Of a DNA stretch of 64,000 nucleotides, positions 24,083 to 33,835 are shown piece by piece. Every line of letters begins with the position of its first letter. The first letter of the stretch is position 1. A program made the position numbers and the translations under genes. This DNA is from Branchiostoma floridae (taxonomy: Eukaryota > Chordata > Leptocardii > Amphioxiformes > Branchiostomatidae), in the NCBI RefSeq assembly GCF_000003815.2, contig NC_049992.1, positions 17,811,747-17,875,746 on the forward strand, written 5' to 3'. The notes under the pieces are model-generated. The model did no database searches. It saw only the letters and a program-made list of their open reading frames with translations, and was not told where the DNA came from.

Positions 24083-26762
24083 GTGTTTGTGTTGCCGGAT
24101 ATCTGTAGTCAGAATAACTGAAGAACCTCTGAATGGATTACGATGATATTTGATACATGGAAAGGCATGGGATAAGGTTGATTTTGGGCCCCCTGGTGTG
24201 TGACCTTGATACTGCAGCAGAACTTTTGTTTTTTATAATCTTTGACCTGGACGTGCTATGGTGTTGATTTCTTGATAAGAAGAAAACCTTCCTCTGCTTT
24301 CAAGAAAGAAGCCAAGCCTCCTTGTCTAGAAACAGCCACTCTACTGACACTAGTATTTGAGTGTTGTCTCTTGTCGAAAAAAATGTTTTTGTCCCATGTC
24401 CCATGTATGTCTATGTTCTACCATGCACCTTCAATAAGCCTTCGGGCACCAACTTTCGAGTAAACTTTATGATTCTTGCTTTAATCTTGTCTGTCAGACG
24501 TCACGGGTAAGTATCATATCATATCATATCATATCGTACCATCAACAGCAAACACAGAGTAGTTGGGTTTAGACTATAGACTCTATAAATGTATCCATAT
24601 GTTTAATGTACTTGTTCAAATTTTATGTTTGATTTTTTTTATCCAGCCAAACTGTCTGTACGAGGATCGACACGCAGTGGCATTAACACTATGCGCAAGT
24701 CACTGGCAAAGAAAGGTGTGTTTTTTTTCTCTTTTACTCGAATGTAAGCTCGTCTGTGACGGTAATAAACATTATGATACAATTATAACCGCACACAAAA
24801 TAAAGCGCTTAACAACAAGCTTTCAATCAGTCCCCTGATCCTTTTCAAGTTGTAATGACCCCACTATGCCCAGGCCGGAAGTGTGAAGTCAGCAAAGGGT
24901 TAAAGGTGCTCAACTAAGACGGGGGACGATGCCGACTTCCAAGCACCATTGACTCTTTGCTGACGTCACACTTCCGGTCTTGATGTGTGACATAGGCTTT
25001 GGGTCATTACAACTTGAAAAGGATCAGAGGACTGTTCGAAGATTGTTGGTAAACGCTTCATTTTTGTGTATGGTTTTAAAGTTTAAAATTGTACTATCAT
25101 TAACGTTTGTTTTATTATCAGCTTGTGCAAATATTTCATTATGACCCTTCGTACTTAGACAGACGAGCTACCAGAGATCATGAATGGAATGGTTAAGGAA
25201 TGGTAAAGGCCTACTAACGTGAAAAATTTGCGATATTTTTGCCAATTTTTCCTGAGAAACTAACAATTTAACACGAAGATGAAATGTCACTTAACAAATG
25301 AGACCTGATTTGCGAATATATTTTGGAAACAATCTCGAACAGACGCGGTCTAGTGAGGTCCCCGCTTGAGTTGACAAAACATAGAATTAAAGCAAGGCCT
25401 CGCTGATGAAAATGAAATTGATAGCTGTGAAATAATTTGATTGGCATCCAAGCCTATGATATAAATATCTTCATAATTATCTAAAGAGACTTTATCTCAA
25501 GCTAGGACAGTGATGGTTTTCTTATTCTGTTAGCTAGACATGCAATTTCCTCACATAATCCACAGATCAATACGATCTTAAATATGTCTCTTTTAATCAG
25601 TCACAGGAAGGGATGGGTACCGGTACGGTGTACCGGTCCAACACCGGTTCTTCTTGATATATGTTGGACCGATTCGAAAATATACAGATTATATCAGTAG
25701 GCATTCACGTGTTTTGGGGATTAGCGTCCCAATAAAACAACCAAAGCAGGGCAGATAAGAGTTGATAATCATTTTATGTTTCTACAGCCATACCTCAGTT
25801 CTAAAACAGAGGCAGTTAGTGTTGTTTACCCTAGCTAAGATAGTATTTTAGAATACAAATGGCCGTCGGATACTCCACTAAACAGAATCCTTATGGAGAA
25901 ATAGACCATTGTTTTGAGTATCACCCGTTCACAAGTTTTCACAGATATTAAATTAAGTCCAGGTTCAGGTCCGGACCTTGACCTGATCCTCTCGACCTGG
26001 ACCGTACCTGGACCTGAATTTTCTGTATCGGTATGCACGTCTAGTCGCAGGTCTTCTGCTATTTAGGTTTATGTAAAATTCCGCATCGTTGCAGATTATA
26101 TCATTGTAAGTTTAAAACTAGAGCACTAGCCGAAATAGTGTTTGCAATCAAATATTTTACTTTTTTTCGTAGACAGAAGATACGCATGCGTACTCTACTC
26201 GTATCATCCACGTGAGGACAACGAACTTCCTCTGGAACCTGATGACGTCATCGAGGTGCTGGAGGGGGAAGATGGCGGCTGGTGCCTGGGTTACCTGAGG
26301 GGCAGGATAGGCCTGTTCCCCTCCAACTACGTCAAGTTTGTGTCAAGCAATGAAGGTTTGGAAAACAGCTTACAGCGACGTGATAAAATACATGCAACAG
26401 CAAATAATGAAATATTACGTCCGGCGAATAGAAACGCTCGCCATCTTTCTTCAGCTCTGACGGGTAGTCACGTGGCCTGGGAGTCAAAGGTCACACCGGT
26501 CACGTGACACAGCAAAGAAATTTCTAATTGCATGATGAAACTTGTCACGTACATGTCGAAAAGCTTACCCTTACTTGTAGTAGCAGCTTCCAACGCTTGC
26601 TCCACTGAGCGTTGCATTATGTTCAAACAATTATGTAGCCTCAAGTCTTGTCTTAACGCAAAACGTTGTGCTTTCTGTGTTCTAGTTGCTGCAATGAAAT
26701 CCAGAAAGGCGCTGGAGACCCTGGAGTTGTCGGATGCTCCCGGTTCTAAGCGAAGCATATGA
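15346..26762 (+). CDS. Gene A: three-Ig transmembrane receptor with cytoplasmic SH3 domain (5' incomplete)
   Basis: Six exons join in one frame: 15346-15702, 17282-17575, 18437-18715, 19396-19638, 26173-26355 and 26686-26762, ending at TGA 26760-26762. Every junction is GT..AG and every intron is phase 1. The product is a V-like Ig domain without the canonical cysteines, two cysteine-paired Ig domains, a transmembrane helix, a basic juxtamembrane stretch, a PPPY motif, an SH3 domain and a C-terminus ending KRSI. The first exon begins one base into a codon, so a signal-peptide exon ending in phase 1 must lie upstream. I could not find it; in paralogue B the matching intron is 15.5 kb, so it may lie outside the window or among the satellites. 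About 477 residues are visible. A single-pass type I surface receptor is inferred from the domain order. The specific family name is unknown to me. Confidence 0.85.
15909..16082. mobile_element. pogo/Tigger-type MITE with TA target duplication
   Basis: The ends CAGTAGAAGCCGCTTAATTG and CAATTAACTGGCTTCCACTG are inverse of each other, and TA flanks both sides (15907-15908, 16083-16084). CAGT..GAA ends with TA duplication are known for pogo/Tigger elements. It lies in intron 1-2 of gene A. Confidence 0.85.
16385..16440 (-). mobile_element. tRNA-derived SINE head remnant
   Basis: On the minus strand, CCCCTGTAGCTCAACTGGTA contains an A-box (TAGCTCAACTGG), and a degenerate B-box (GGTTTCGATTAG) follows at tRNA-like distance. 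The clover-leaf is not intact, so this is not a tRNA gene. Confidence 0.55.
16976..17080 (+). repeat. (AG)n followed by (TG)n microsatellite
   Basis: About 80 bases of pure AG, then nine TG units, in a gene A intron. The long serine-leucine open frames on the minus strand here are only this repeat translated. Confidence 0.98.
17282..17575 (+). CDS. Gene A exon: second Ig domain
   Basis: The exon lies between an acceptor ending at 17281 and a donor GTAAGT at 17576. With the preceding exon it reads VPPTVQVGPSDPYVV, then an Ig fold with both cysteines (ATLSCAV and MYTCVVD), the core tryptophan in LHWEKDGE, and EDAGMY before the second cysteine. One N-glycosylation sequon is visible (NIT in KPNITALHW). 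The gene B exon at 40577-40870 has the same length (294) and the same landmarks. Confidence 0.9.
17733..17818 (+). repeat. Two-copy tandem duplication in a gene A intron
   Basis: TTCTGTTTTTCTCAATG followed by TTACAC.CATTGTAATG and TCTGTCCAGT occurs twice in direct succession with one or two changes. Confidence 0.85.
18437..18715 (+). CDS. Gene A exon: third Ig domain (I-set/C2 type)
   Basis: The acceptor TTTAG ends at 18436 and the donor GTGAGT begins at 18716. The sequence reads SIISISDSITAEEED, then TLQCVADGNPAPNITW and LNDSGNYMCTTTNGVGES, giving both cysteines, the tryptophan and the D.GNY.C signature of I-set domains. NIT and NDS are potential N-glycosylation sites. It is the membrane-proximal Ig module, since the next exon carries the transmembrane helix. 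Confidence 0.9.
19396..19638 (+). CDS. Gene A exon: transmembrane helix, basic stop-transfer and PPPY motif
   Basis: The acceptor TTTCTCAG ends at 19395 and the donor GTATAT begins at 19639. A hydrophobic helix starting at TVALIVGVSAGGLWLIV and ending AVYF is followed at once by RRRQRQREKKK, the expected inside-positive signal. The exon ends DKEPPPYSALS. PPPY fits the PPxY motif that binds WW domains, and YSAL fits the Yxx-hydrophobic sorting motif; both functions are inferred. The gene B exon is one codon longer (246 versus 243) and keeps GGLWL, the basic run and EPPPYSA. A short minisatellite starts only a few bases after the donor. Confidence 0.9.
19640..20160 (+). repeat. Degenerate minisatellite at the 5' end of the gene A TM-SH3 intron
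   Basis: Units built on TATGTGTTTAGAAAGCAGTA recur more than ten times, starting a few bases after the donor at 19639. A longer C-run plus GGTAGGTAGG segment is present twice. Confidence 0.85.
20205..20620 (+). repeat. Dispersed repeat headed by (CTGT)n, copy 1
   Basis: A CTGT run at 20213-20262 is followed by AACTCGAGAAGC, GGGTCGGAAAAACGAAGGTC, GTACTGCAGCAGAACTT and GATAACTCAGGAACGTG-like blocks. The same order is found at 24045-24300, 33960-34150 (no CTGT run) and 60045-60820. Confidence 0.8.
20621..21030. other. Intronic, nothing recognised
   Basis: An open frame on the plus strand (20691-21005) has no similarity that I recognise and no splice logic connecting it to gene A. Confidence 0.4.
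21031..21173. mobile_element. 143-bp MITE with TA target duplication (mariner/pogo type)
   Basis: The ends CTGTAAATGCATTTAAGTTC and TTTCTGCATTTACAG are inverse, each joined to a CGCGG/CCGCG block. TA flanks both sides (21029-21030, 21174-21175). Confidence 0.83.
22093..22575. mobile_element. 483-bp foldback element with perfect 9-bp target duplication
   Basis: TGTACAGAA is duplicated at 22084-22092 and 22576-22584. The arms of about 200 bp start GGTTACAGGTTGTTTCGCAA and its inverse and contain repeated TTCGCAAC words. A 9-bp duplication fits the MULE superfamily, known for long inverted repeats. Confidence 0.85.
23045..23144. other. Assembly gap (100 N) with poor-quality right edge
   Basis: 100 N in a gene A intron. 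The ~95 bases after it consist of homopolymer runs (GGGG, CCCC, AAAA and a C run of about 20), which looks like the end of a low-quality read. Confidence 0.95.
23440..23660 (-). pseudogene. Penelope-like element relic, GIY-YIG endonuclease fragment
   Basis: On the minus strand a frame reads CEESYIGERERSMRTRFLEH followed by RHPSS, ending at a stop soon after HRDLLLN. ESYIGE.ERS..TRF.EH matches the GIY-YIG domain of Penelope-like retroelements and the relic at 41560-42000. RT motifs are absent. Confidence 0.7.
24045..24300 (+). repeat. Dispersed repeat headed by (CTGT)n, copy 2
   Basis: A CTGT run at 24048-24082 is followed by ACTGAAGAACCTCTGAATGG, GATGATATTTGATACATGG and ACTGCAGCAGAACTTTTG, the same block order as at 20205. 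Confidence 0.75.
24810..25050 (+). mobile_element. Penelope-like 3' terminal relic inside an inverted repeat
   Basis: GATCCTTTTCAAGTTGTAAT (about 24838) pairs with ATTACAACTTGAAAAGGATC (about 25005). In the loop a frame reads LN-stop-DGGRCRLPSTIDSLLTS, the degraded Penelope-like C-terminus, with TAA where the other relics have arginine. Confidence 0.65.
25051..26172. other. Intronic; possible hAT-like debris
   Basis: GGGATGGGTACCGGTACGG (about 25613) and TATCGGTATGCACGTCTAG (about 26024) could be eroded ends of one element, but the match is weak. Otherwise nothing is recognised up to the SH3 acceptor. Confidence 0.25.
26173..26355 (+). CDS. Gene A exon: cytoplasmic SH3 domain
   Basis: The acceptor ends at 26172 (TTTTTTTCGTAG) and the donor is a weak GTTTGG at 26356. 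The translation has the SH3 hallmarks: RRYACVLYSYHP (ALYDY position), ELPLEPDDVIEVLE (RT loop and DDVIEV), GGWCLGYL (the conserved tryptophan) and GRIGLFPSNYVKF (310-helix PSNYV). SH3 domains bind proline-rich peptides; this one is alone in its own symmetrical phase 1-1 exon. If the weak donor is skipped, the frame stays open to a TGA ending at 26507, so an alternative longer tail is possible. Confidence 0.93.
26686..26762 (+). CDS. Gene A terminal exon: C-terminal tail ending KRSI
   Basis: The acceptor GTTCTAG ends at 26685. Joined in phase 1 the exon reads VAAMKSRKALETLE and ends APGSKRSI followed by TGA. The gene B terminal exon reads VLAMKTGRHVDVAE and ends ASGTKRSI-stop. The shared AMK start and KRSI-stop end, in exons otherwise diverged, support both models independently. 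Confidence 0.88.
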
Positions 26763-27570
26763 GGAACGTCCGGTGGAAACTGTTACTTCTGCTCAACTTA
26801 TGATGACCACGCCGCTCCGAAGGTCATTAACGAATCACTAACATTATATCCAGTGGACATAAACATCAAGTTTCCTGTGACGTCACGGATTTAATGCGGT
26901 AACAGATATATGGCATCAATTTTCTGAAGATAACTTAGAATATCAACATCTCAATTTGGATAGAACATTAGCATTCCTGTTGATAGAGAACGATTCAGTA
27001 GTCAAATGGTTTTGTATCTGTAGCCGTACAAAACACGAAAGTTTTCATCAATGATGATATATGCTAAAAGGACCACACAAGATTATGTTATAACTGTTAT
27101 ACCAACTGTACAATATTGATAACTAACGTTTGATGTGTATGCTAGCTATTGCCCAATAGACATTGTTATCATAATTCAAACAAAGAGTTTTATGGATATA
27201 CTGTATAAGTTGACATTTACTTCACGGTCCTAATGTATATACTACATACATGTTCCAGGCATCTTTGTCATGCATAGTGTCGTGGACTGCTCTATATTGT
27301 ATATTGCTTAGAGGAGGATCTAAAATTTTGTTTCTGAAAAAAAAAAAAATCAAACAAATTGCCCATGCGTCCAGGGTTAGAAAATACTGCATTATTGCCC
27401 TGGCCTAAGACATAATAGATATGGCGTTTCGTCAGCATTTAGTTAACAGTGCGTATCTTGTGCATAGTGCAAAGTGCCTGTGTCAGTAAAGCGTTATGTT
27501 GTCTAACTAGGCTCAGATCGAGTTTGAAAGTGTGTGGGATCTACATGTTTCTAACTCTGTGCATCAATAA
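26763..27570 (+). other. Probable 3' UTR and downstream region of gene A
   Basis: No coding signal is seen after the gene A stop. The region is AT-rich. An AATAAA hexamer at about 27566 could be a polyadenylation signal, but a short motif right after it (ACACCATCTAGCGG) recurs at about 32626, so it may be part of a dispersed repeat. The transcript end cannot be fixed from sequence. Confidence 0.3.
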
Positions 27571-28165
27571 ACACCATCTAGCGGAAGCAGTTGGTAGTGC
27601 AACCCTCGCTGTTGTTCTGTGGGTGTAAATGGCAAGGAGTTGCTATATAACCTCATTGATTATGGGGACCTCTTGCGGAACTAGGGGGCAATACAGTGGC
27701 GTGAATCAATCTAACAATGTCCTTTTCCTTGATTATAATATCACTAATTGTGATGATTATGAAATATAAACATAACTCATTCTGTTCATAGTTGCATATG
27801 GTGTTTAAGTCGTTTTGATTTGCATTAACAAGGAATATACACTTCTTATCCTTGTGAAATTTAGATGGGGCTGGGACAAAGAAATCGAAAAAAAGCTAGT
27901 GCGTTATCTAATTTATCATTCCCTGACAAAACGTTTTGTTTTCATGCCTTTAGTTCGTTTGGTAGCAAATAGGATAAGCATGTCGATAATGTCTTCGTAG
28001 ATTTCATGGCATGAGTAACATGCCCCACACAGCTCCAAACACAGTCTACGCTTGTTTTTGTGCCACTTACCTTCTCCCCCCCCCCCCCCGCCCCTTTTAT
28101 TTTCAAAAGAACGTCGACTGGAACGTAATGACCACAATGATTTGAGATTTTGCAACTATGTTAGG
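27571..28165. other. Intergenic between the two gene tails, nothing recognised
   Basis: It contains a poly-C tract (about 28075-28095). No coding signal. Confidence 0.5.
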
Positions 28166-28271
28166 CTTAGGTCACATTTCCAAATCGGGACCCGGCCGGG
28201 CAGCTGTAGGGAGCGAAAAGAATGATTTAAAAGACATAAAAAAATGTCAAAATAAGATTCATGTGCATTAT

Positions 28272-31200
28272 TATATTTCAGCCATACATAGTATGGTGAA
28301 ATATATTGTATTCGTAATGTTTCTTTCTTCTTTCTTTCTTTCTTTCTTTCTCCTGTCAAATCTTCGAAGTGATTCATCTCCGCCGTTCCTGGACCGAATG
28401 ACCTGAAATTTGGCACATGGGTAGAATGGGCCAATACCTTGATGCTTTTTCTCAGTTTTTTCATATCTGACTCTAAAATGATTTTATTGAGATTTTTTGG
28501 TCAATTTTAGACCAAAACTGTATATTTTGGCCCCTGTACCCTGGTATTACAACCAAATGAGCTGAAATTTGACAGAGATGTGCCTTGATAATGCCCCCAT
28601 ATAAATTCAATAACACTTTTGGTGTACAGTACAACAAAATGCTTATTTTTGCGATTTTTTTACCAATTTTTGACCAAAAAAGGACACTTTTGGCTCCTGT
28701 ACCTTGGTATTGCAACCGAATGAGCTGAAATTTGACACAGTTGTGCCTTGATAATCCCTTCATATAAATTCGATAACACTTTTGGTGTACAGTACAACAA
28801 AATGTTTATTTTTGCGATTTTTTGACCAATTTTTGACCAAAAAACACGGCGGTCGGTTGCTAGGGTATTCTTTCCCGTTGCTATTCGAGTTCGACAGAGT
28901 ATCGGGTTACAAGAGGCCTACTATTTGCTAACCGTAAAATATTTCAAAATAAACAAGATGTTATGAGAAGGAAAATATATTCAAAATAAGATTGAATTCG
29001 CAATTTTAGATAGTTTTAATCTTCCCGTTTGAATTGAGATAGTTGTTTTCTTTCGTTTTTTCTTACAAAGACGATTATTTTCTGTCTCAAGGAAGGCCTT
29101 CAATTTGACCATACTCTTGATAAGATGGGCCGCAAGTGCCATGGCAAATTCTCGATTTTTATATTTTTCGTCATCTGAGAGGCAAATAAAACTGTCTGTT
29201 TTGGGGATTTTTTAATTTTTAATTTTAAGTAAAGTTACAGTCAAAAATATGCGTAAAAATGGTATTTTTCGCACTTAATTACCAATAATTCAAAATCTAA
29301 GGCATTTTTTAAAAATCCCAAAAACAGAAATCTCGGGAAAACCGTTGTGGTCATTTTGAGCCGTCAATGAGTTATGTTGGACTCTTCTTGGTGGAGATCT
29401 TAAACGATGTTTACACGCATGTCATTCTGCACAGAGAGCGGGAGGGTGTAATTGATACCGGTGTAAACAACACTTATGATATTCAAGGTCACCAACAAAA
29501 ACGCCAGTAGCTTCGTTACATATTACAGGTCCCAAACAAAGTGGAAGCATAGATGTACTGTCCAGAAAATTGTTTATATTGGTTAAAAACTATATTTTTC
29601 GCCTGATTCAAGTTAGTTGGGGGGAAAATGCCAGAAAGCAACGTTTTACCTGCAATGACCGCAGATGACCTAAATAGAACACGGGTTCGGTTCGAATTAC
29701 GTCAGATGGAACATCATGGAAGAAGGTTCGAATTCGGCTAGACATGGGAGGTTTTGAGCCCGTATTTGACCACCGTGAAAGGACACTTTTGGCTCCTGTA
29801 CCCTGGTATTACAATTAAATGACCTGAAATTTGGTCTAGATAGGCATTAGCTACTTGGTAACAAGATTCAAGGAAAATTTTTGACATAAACAACTTTAAA
29901 ATGATTAATTTTGGCACTTTTCAGAGGGGGAATTTGTTTTCTTTAGGCCTCCTGACGTGACCTTCCGTGACCCCGCACAGAGCCACACCTGTGCGCGTCA
30001 GCCGGAGAGTTAATTGAATCAAAGACCTAGCCAATCAGCGAAGAGGAGGCCAAAGGCTAATTAATATTCATAAGCGGGGCCTCATGATCCCGTATATAGC
30101 AGTGTTCCCGCCAGGGGGAGTGAAGCCCGCCTAAGGCTCTCGCATTTTAGACTATTCAGAAGGCTTTATCATATATTGTATCAGTTCTTGGGGCATATCT
30201 ATGATAATCGCAGCAGTCACTTAACTTCTATTCAGGAGTTTAGCGTAACGCTATTTCAGGTCAAACCGTCAAAGGCAACTAAAAACAAACTTTAACGTTA
30301 CTGAGTTCAACAGTACTTATAACTTGTTATCCGAAGTTGAAACGCTAGCGATGGTATTTTCGCTGCGCTGTTAGCTCCGTGCGACTGTTGTTGACGGTGT
30401 TATAACGGTATATTTTGCACCCCTGTACCCTGGTATGAGTAACATTTGGTATAGATAGGCATAAGATAGTTGGTAAAATGATCCAAGTAAAATTTTTGGC
30501 ATAAAGTACTGTAAAAGGCTTAATTACAGCACTTTTTTTAGGGGAAATTGGTTTTCTTTCGTTCTCCATGCCATGACCTTTCGGACGTTCACCCCACAGA
30601 GCCGACATCTGCACCTGCGTCTAGCCGGCAGGAAGAGTTAATTCAATTAATGGTTCAGCCAATCAGCGAAGAGGAAAGCGAAGGCTAATTAATATTCATA
30701 AGCGGGACCACACAATACGTTAACTTGAAGACTCAGGCCATACAGACTTCTCGCCAGGATTTTTTCAAAGCGTCGGACAGGGGTCCGGGGGCCGCCGAAT
30801 GTCCCTGGCGGGGTCCAGGGGCAGGGCCACTGTGGGGGGGACCCAGGTGGGCGAAGCCCCCCCGGAAGCTCTTGCATTTTAGACTATTGAGAAGGCTTCT
30901 TTTATCAGTTTTTTAGGGCCATATCTACGATAATCGTAGCAGTCACTTACTTCTCTTCAGCAGTTTGACTTTAAAATATTTCGGGTCAAAGCTTCAAAGA
31001 CAACTAAAACCTCATAAACAACAAACTTTACTTAGCTCAACAGTATACAAAAATATTGTACGGGTTGCCATCCTTAGTTGAAGCGCTTATTTATAGCGCT
31101 AGTATCTTCGCTGCGCCGTTAGCCGCCGTGCGACTTTTGTTGACGGTCTGATATCCCTACGTCGCCGCCTCGCTGATATTCCCACGGACATGTTTCAAGA

Positions 31201-32394
31201 AAAATACCCAGCGAAAAAACGCTGTTCTGCGTCAAATTCTATTCTATAAAACATGTGAGACTCAGTGTTACAGTCTAAATATTTTGTAGAAGCACCGCTG
31301 TAGGAAAGAAGGTCCAAGCAATGTAAAACATCACGTAGCATGAAGTTCGCTGTCAACTGGCACACAGCACATGACTGTTTGAAACTCTAAGTCTAATCAA
31401 CAGCCGTGTTTGATTGATAGCCGGCGGTCCTTTGATGAAGTCGGCGAAAGGTGCGTTAGTTAGAAAATCTGCGTTTAGTTTTGATACGTAATTATAAGTT
31501 AGACAGTGGCGAGAATGATTATTTTCTCATCAATATTTCTCTTCAGAATTATTTGAACTTAATTGTACATCTAAACAATTGGCTTACCTGTGCAATGTTT
31601 ATATGATTAATGATCAGTGTACTGAAATCATGTGTAACGTATGGCTCCTAGTCAATAGATCAGCATTTTCTCTATAGTGACCACCTGTCTATAGTGGCCA
31701 CATTTCCTAGTGCTGTTGTTGTTTGACATAAACTTTGAACATTTAAATTGTAAGTAACTTTAAACTGCCAGAGTTTCAGCCCAATAAAACACTCTCAGCG
31801 CCAGGGTATGAACAGACTGACCAGACAGACGAAAATAAATCCTCGAACAAGGTTCAATCGTATCTTCCGGGTCTGGCAGGAAGTTGTTAAACAAAAATAA
31901 GAATAGGCTCGATGGCTGATTGCATACAAAGTAAAACAGTTTAACAGTTTTACAGCTTGAAGAAAACAAACGCTCCTACAGTACCTGCACCTGCTTGATA
32001 ATTATTAAATCGTATGCCCTACTTGAATAAAAAAAGTTCACTGCAATAATAAATGTACCCACATCACAAGGAGCTTATACTTTTTTAAACTTACACCTAG
32101 TTATCGTACTGAAAATTGTTAATGACATTACATGAAGTCATTCAACAATTTTCAGTCATGATGAAAATTTTCTGAATGGAAGGTGTGATTATTGTCATTT
32201 TCTGAAAAATAGAAGCAAGCTCTGTTTTTACCTGGAATCAATTCACAATACCAGTCCACTTTGGGGGATAATGTACTGTTAAGAGGATGTTCCATTTTTG
32301 CGCAGGGGTGATTTGGAACAGTCCAATGTTGCGTGGGAAGGGGTATGGCTGAAATATGCTGTATTTGCTCTTAAGCAAATGTCGGCCTTTCTAG
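28272..32394 (+). mobile_element. Helitron-like (Helentron/HINE-type) element, copy 3
   Basis: The 5' hairpin starts ATATTTCAGCCATAC (28273). GTATGGCTGAAATAT is at 32343-32357, and the final CTAG at 32391-32394 is followed by T and by non-satellite DNA. It lacks the LINE present in copies 1 and 2 but has a nested element at 28845-29777. It fixes both ends of the family because its flanks are unrelated to the satellite. Confidence 0.78.
28845..29777. mobile_element. 933-bp nested DNA transposon with CAC..GTG ends and 3-bp target duplication
   Basis: The ends CACGGCGGTC and GACCACCGTG are inverse with one mismatch. The host minisatellite reads on from CCAAAAAA to AAAGGACAC, so AAA is duplicated. 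CAC..GTG ends with a 3-bp duplication suggest a CACTA/EnSpm-like origin. No transposase is seen. Confidence 0.65.
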
Positions 32395-32477
32395 TATGTG
32401 TATATTTCCCGGTATACATTTTAATTTTTCGTTTCTTAAAACATCCCGGCCGGGCATCGGTTTCAAAATGTGACCTT

Positions 32478-33767
32478 AGCATTACCTACCTTAGCCTGGC
32501 GGGGCACCCAAATTCTGTTAAAAAATTTTAAACCTGTTTGTTCCTATAAAAGCATGCCTTACTATGGCACGGGGTACAGAAAATAGATGCATCAAATGCC
32601 ATTAACCATATAGTTGATCAAGAAACACCATCTAGCGGAAGCAGTTGGTAGCACAACCTTAGACGTTGTTCTGTATAACATTTATTTCAACAGTAGGTAC
32701 AATATAGAAGGACATCACACCAGCACTTAAATACAGGGACTATTTTAATCGCGCAAATAACTTTGTATCGTAATAAAAGTGGATGGAATCCGTCAGAAAA
32801 GATAAAATGAACCATATGGTCAAAACTTAACAACTCAGGGACAAGTTGAAGTTCACATCAAAACCAGAAGGTGGCACCACTAAGTAGCAAAACGTGCATA
32901 CGAATATAATACCTTACCAAAGGCACAAAATGTTCGGAGCAAGTAGTAAAGGAACGGCTGTAATACCGTCAACTATCGGTAGGGGCGCCTCTTAACTGAC
33001 AAATAGTGGGCTGAAGAAAAATCTGATTGACAGAGTCTGATTCGAAAGCATTTAACTGATGGACTTTTTGTGTGACATAACATTATGTATTTATGTTTAT
33101 TTTGTAACGTTTAACCATCTTCACAACTTTTCTTCCTTCAATGTGGCATTGCGTATCTTACCATTATCAAACTTGCCTATAAGAACAAATCACTCGTACT
33201 ACACAAATTGTTGATAAAATAAAGAGTTGAAAGAATCATATGGATATTTGTTCCACATAACAACATAATTGTACAGTCCACCATGCAGAAATCTTACAGC
33301 ACTATCCTTCTGATTTCTTACCCTATGTTACATGTGATATTTTAAACACTTCGGTAGGCTGAATAATAAGATTCTTTGTACAGAAGAATGTGAAAGGGTG
33401 TTTTTATTCCACCGACCGTTTGTCACTTTTCTCAGGGCAATTCTGACTGGTTCACATTGTACTGTAGCATAGGTGTCGCTGCGTTCCCAAACGTAAAGAA
33501 TGTCTTATGTACATAAATGTTATCCAGGAACAATGATAAGCAGCGACACCTATGCTGCATTCTATTCAGTGACGTATCATTACCAATCAGATCTGACTCA
33601 TTATTACCAAACTATTCACAGGCTCCAGTAGAATTATTGCCATCAAACGTTCCCTTTTGAAAACCTTGTCATCATATAGATGAATATCGTTTTGGTTCTA
33701 TATTATCATATTTTTCTTATTACTCTCCTTTCCATGATCACGATCTGCATACATGTCTGTGGTGCCT
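32478..33767. other. Region downstream of gene B; repeat at 33370-33560
   Basis: The gene B 3' UTR lies here, but its end cannot be placed. GTAGCATAGGTGTCGCTGC (33462-33482) and GCAGCGACACCTATGCTGC (about 33540) form an inverted repeat related to 10640. ACACCATCTAGCGG at about 32626 also follows gene A. Confidence 0.45.
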
Positions 33768-33835
33768 TTAGATACTTCTCTTTGTCCCAGAAGCCTCTGC
33801 GACATCAACATGGCGGCCGGTCTTCATTGCGAGAA
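33768..33835 (-). CDS. Gene B exon 7: C-terminal tail ending KRSI
   Basis: The acceptor TTTCTACAG ends at 33836. Joined in phase 1 the exon gives VLAMKTGRHVDVAEASG and ends TKRSI with TAA at 33770-33768. It is too short to stand out alone; it was found by looking downstream of the SH3 exon for the counterpart of the gene A terminal exon. Confidence 0.85.

Larger units (their letters stand above)
28166..32477. mobile_element. MITE split by the third Helitron-like copy
   Basis: AGGTCACATTTCCAAATCGG plus CCCGGCCGGGC on the left is inverse to CCCGGCCGGGCATCGG plus AAAATGTGACCTTAG on the right (about 32440-32475). The sequence between them is the Helitron-like element, which therefore inserted later. 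Confidence 0.65.
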
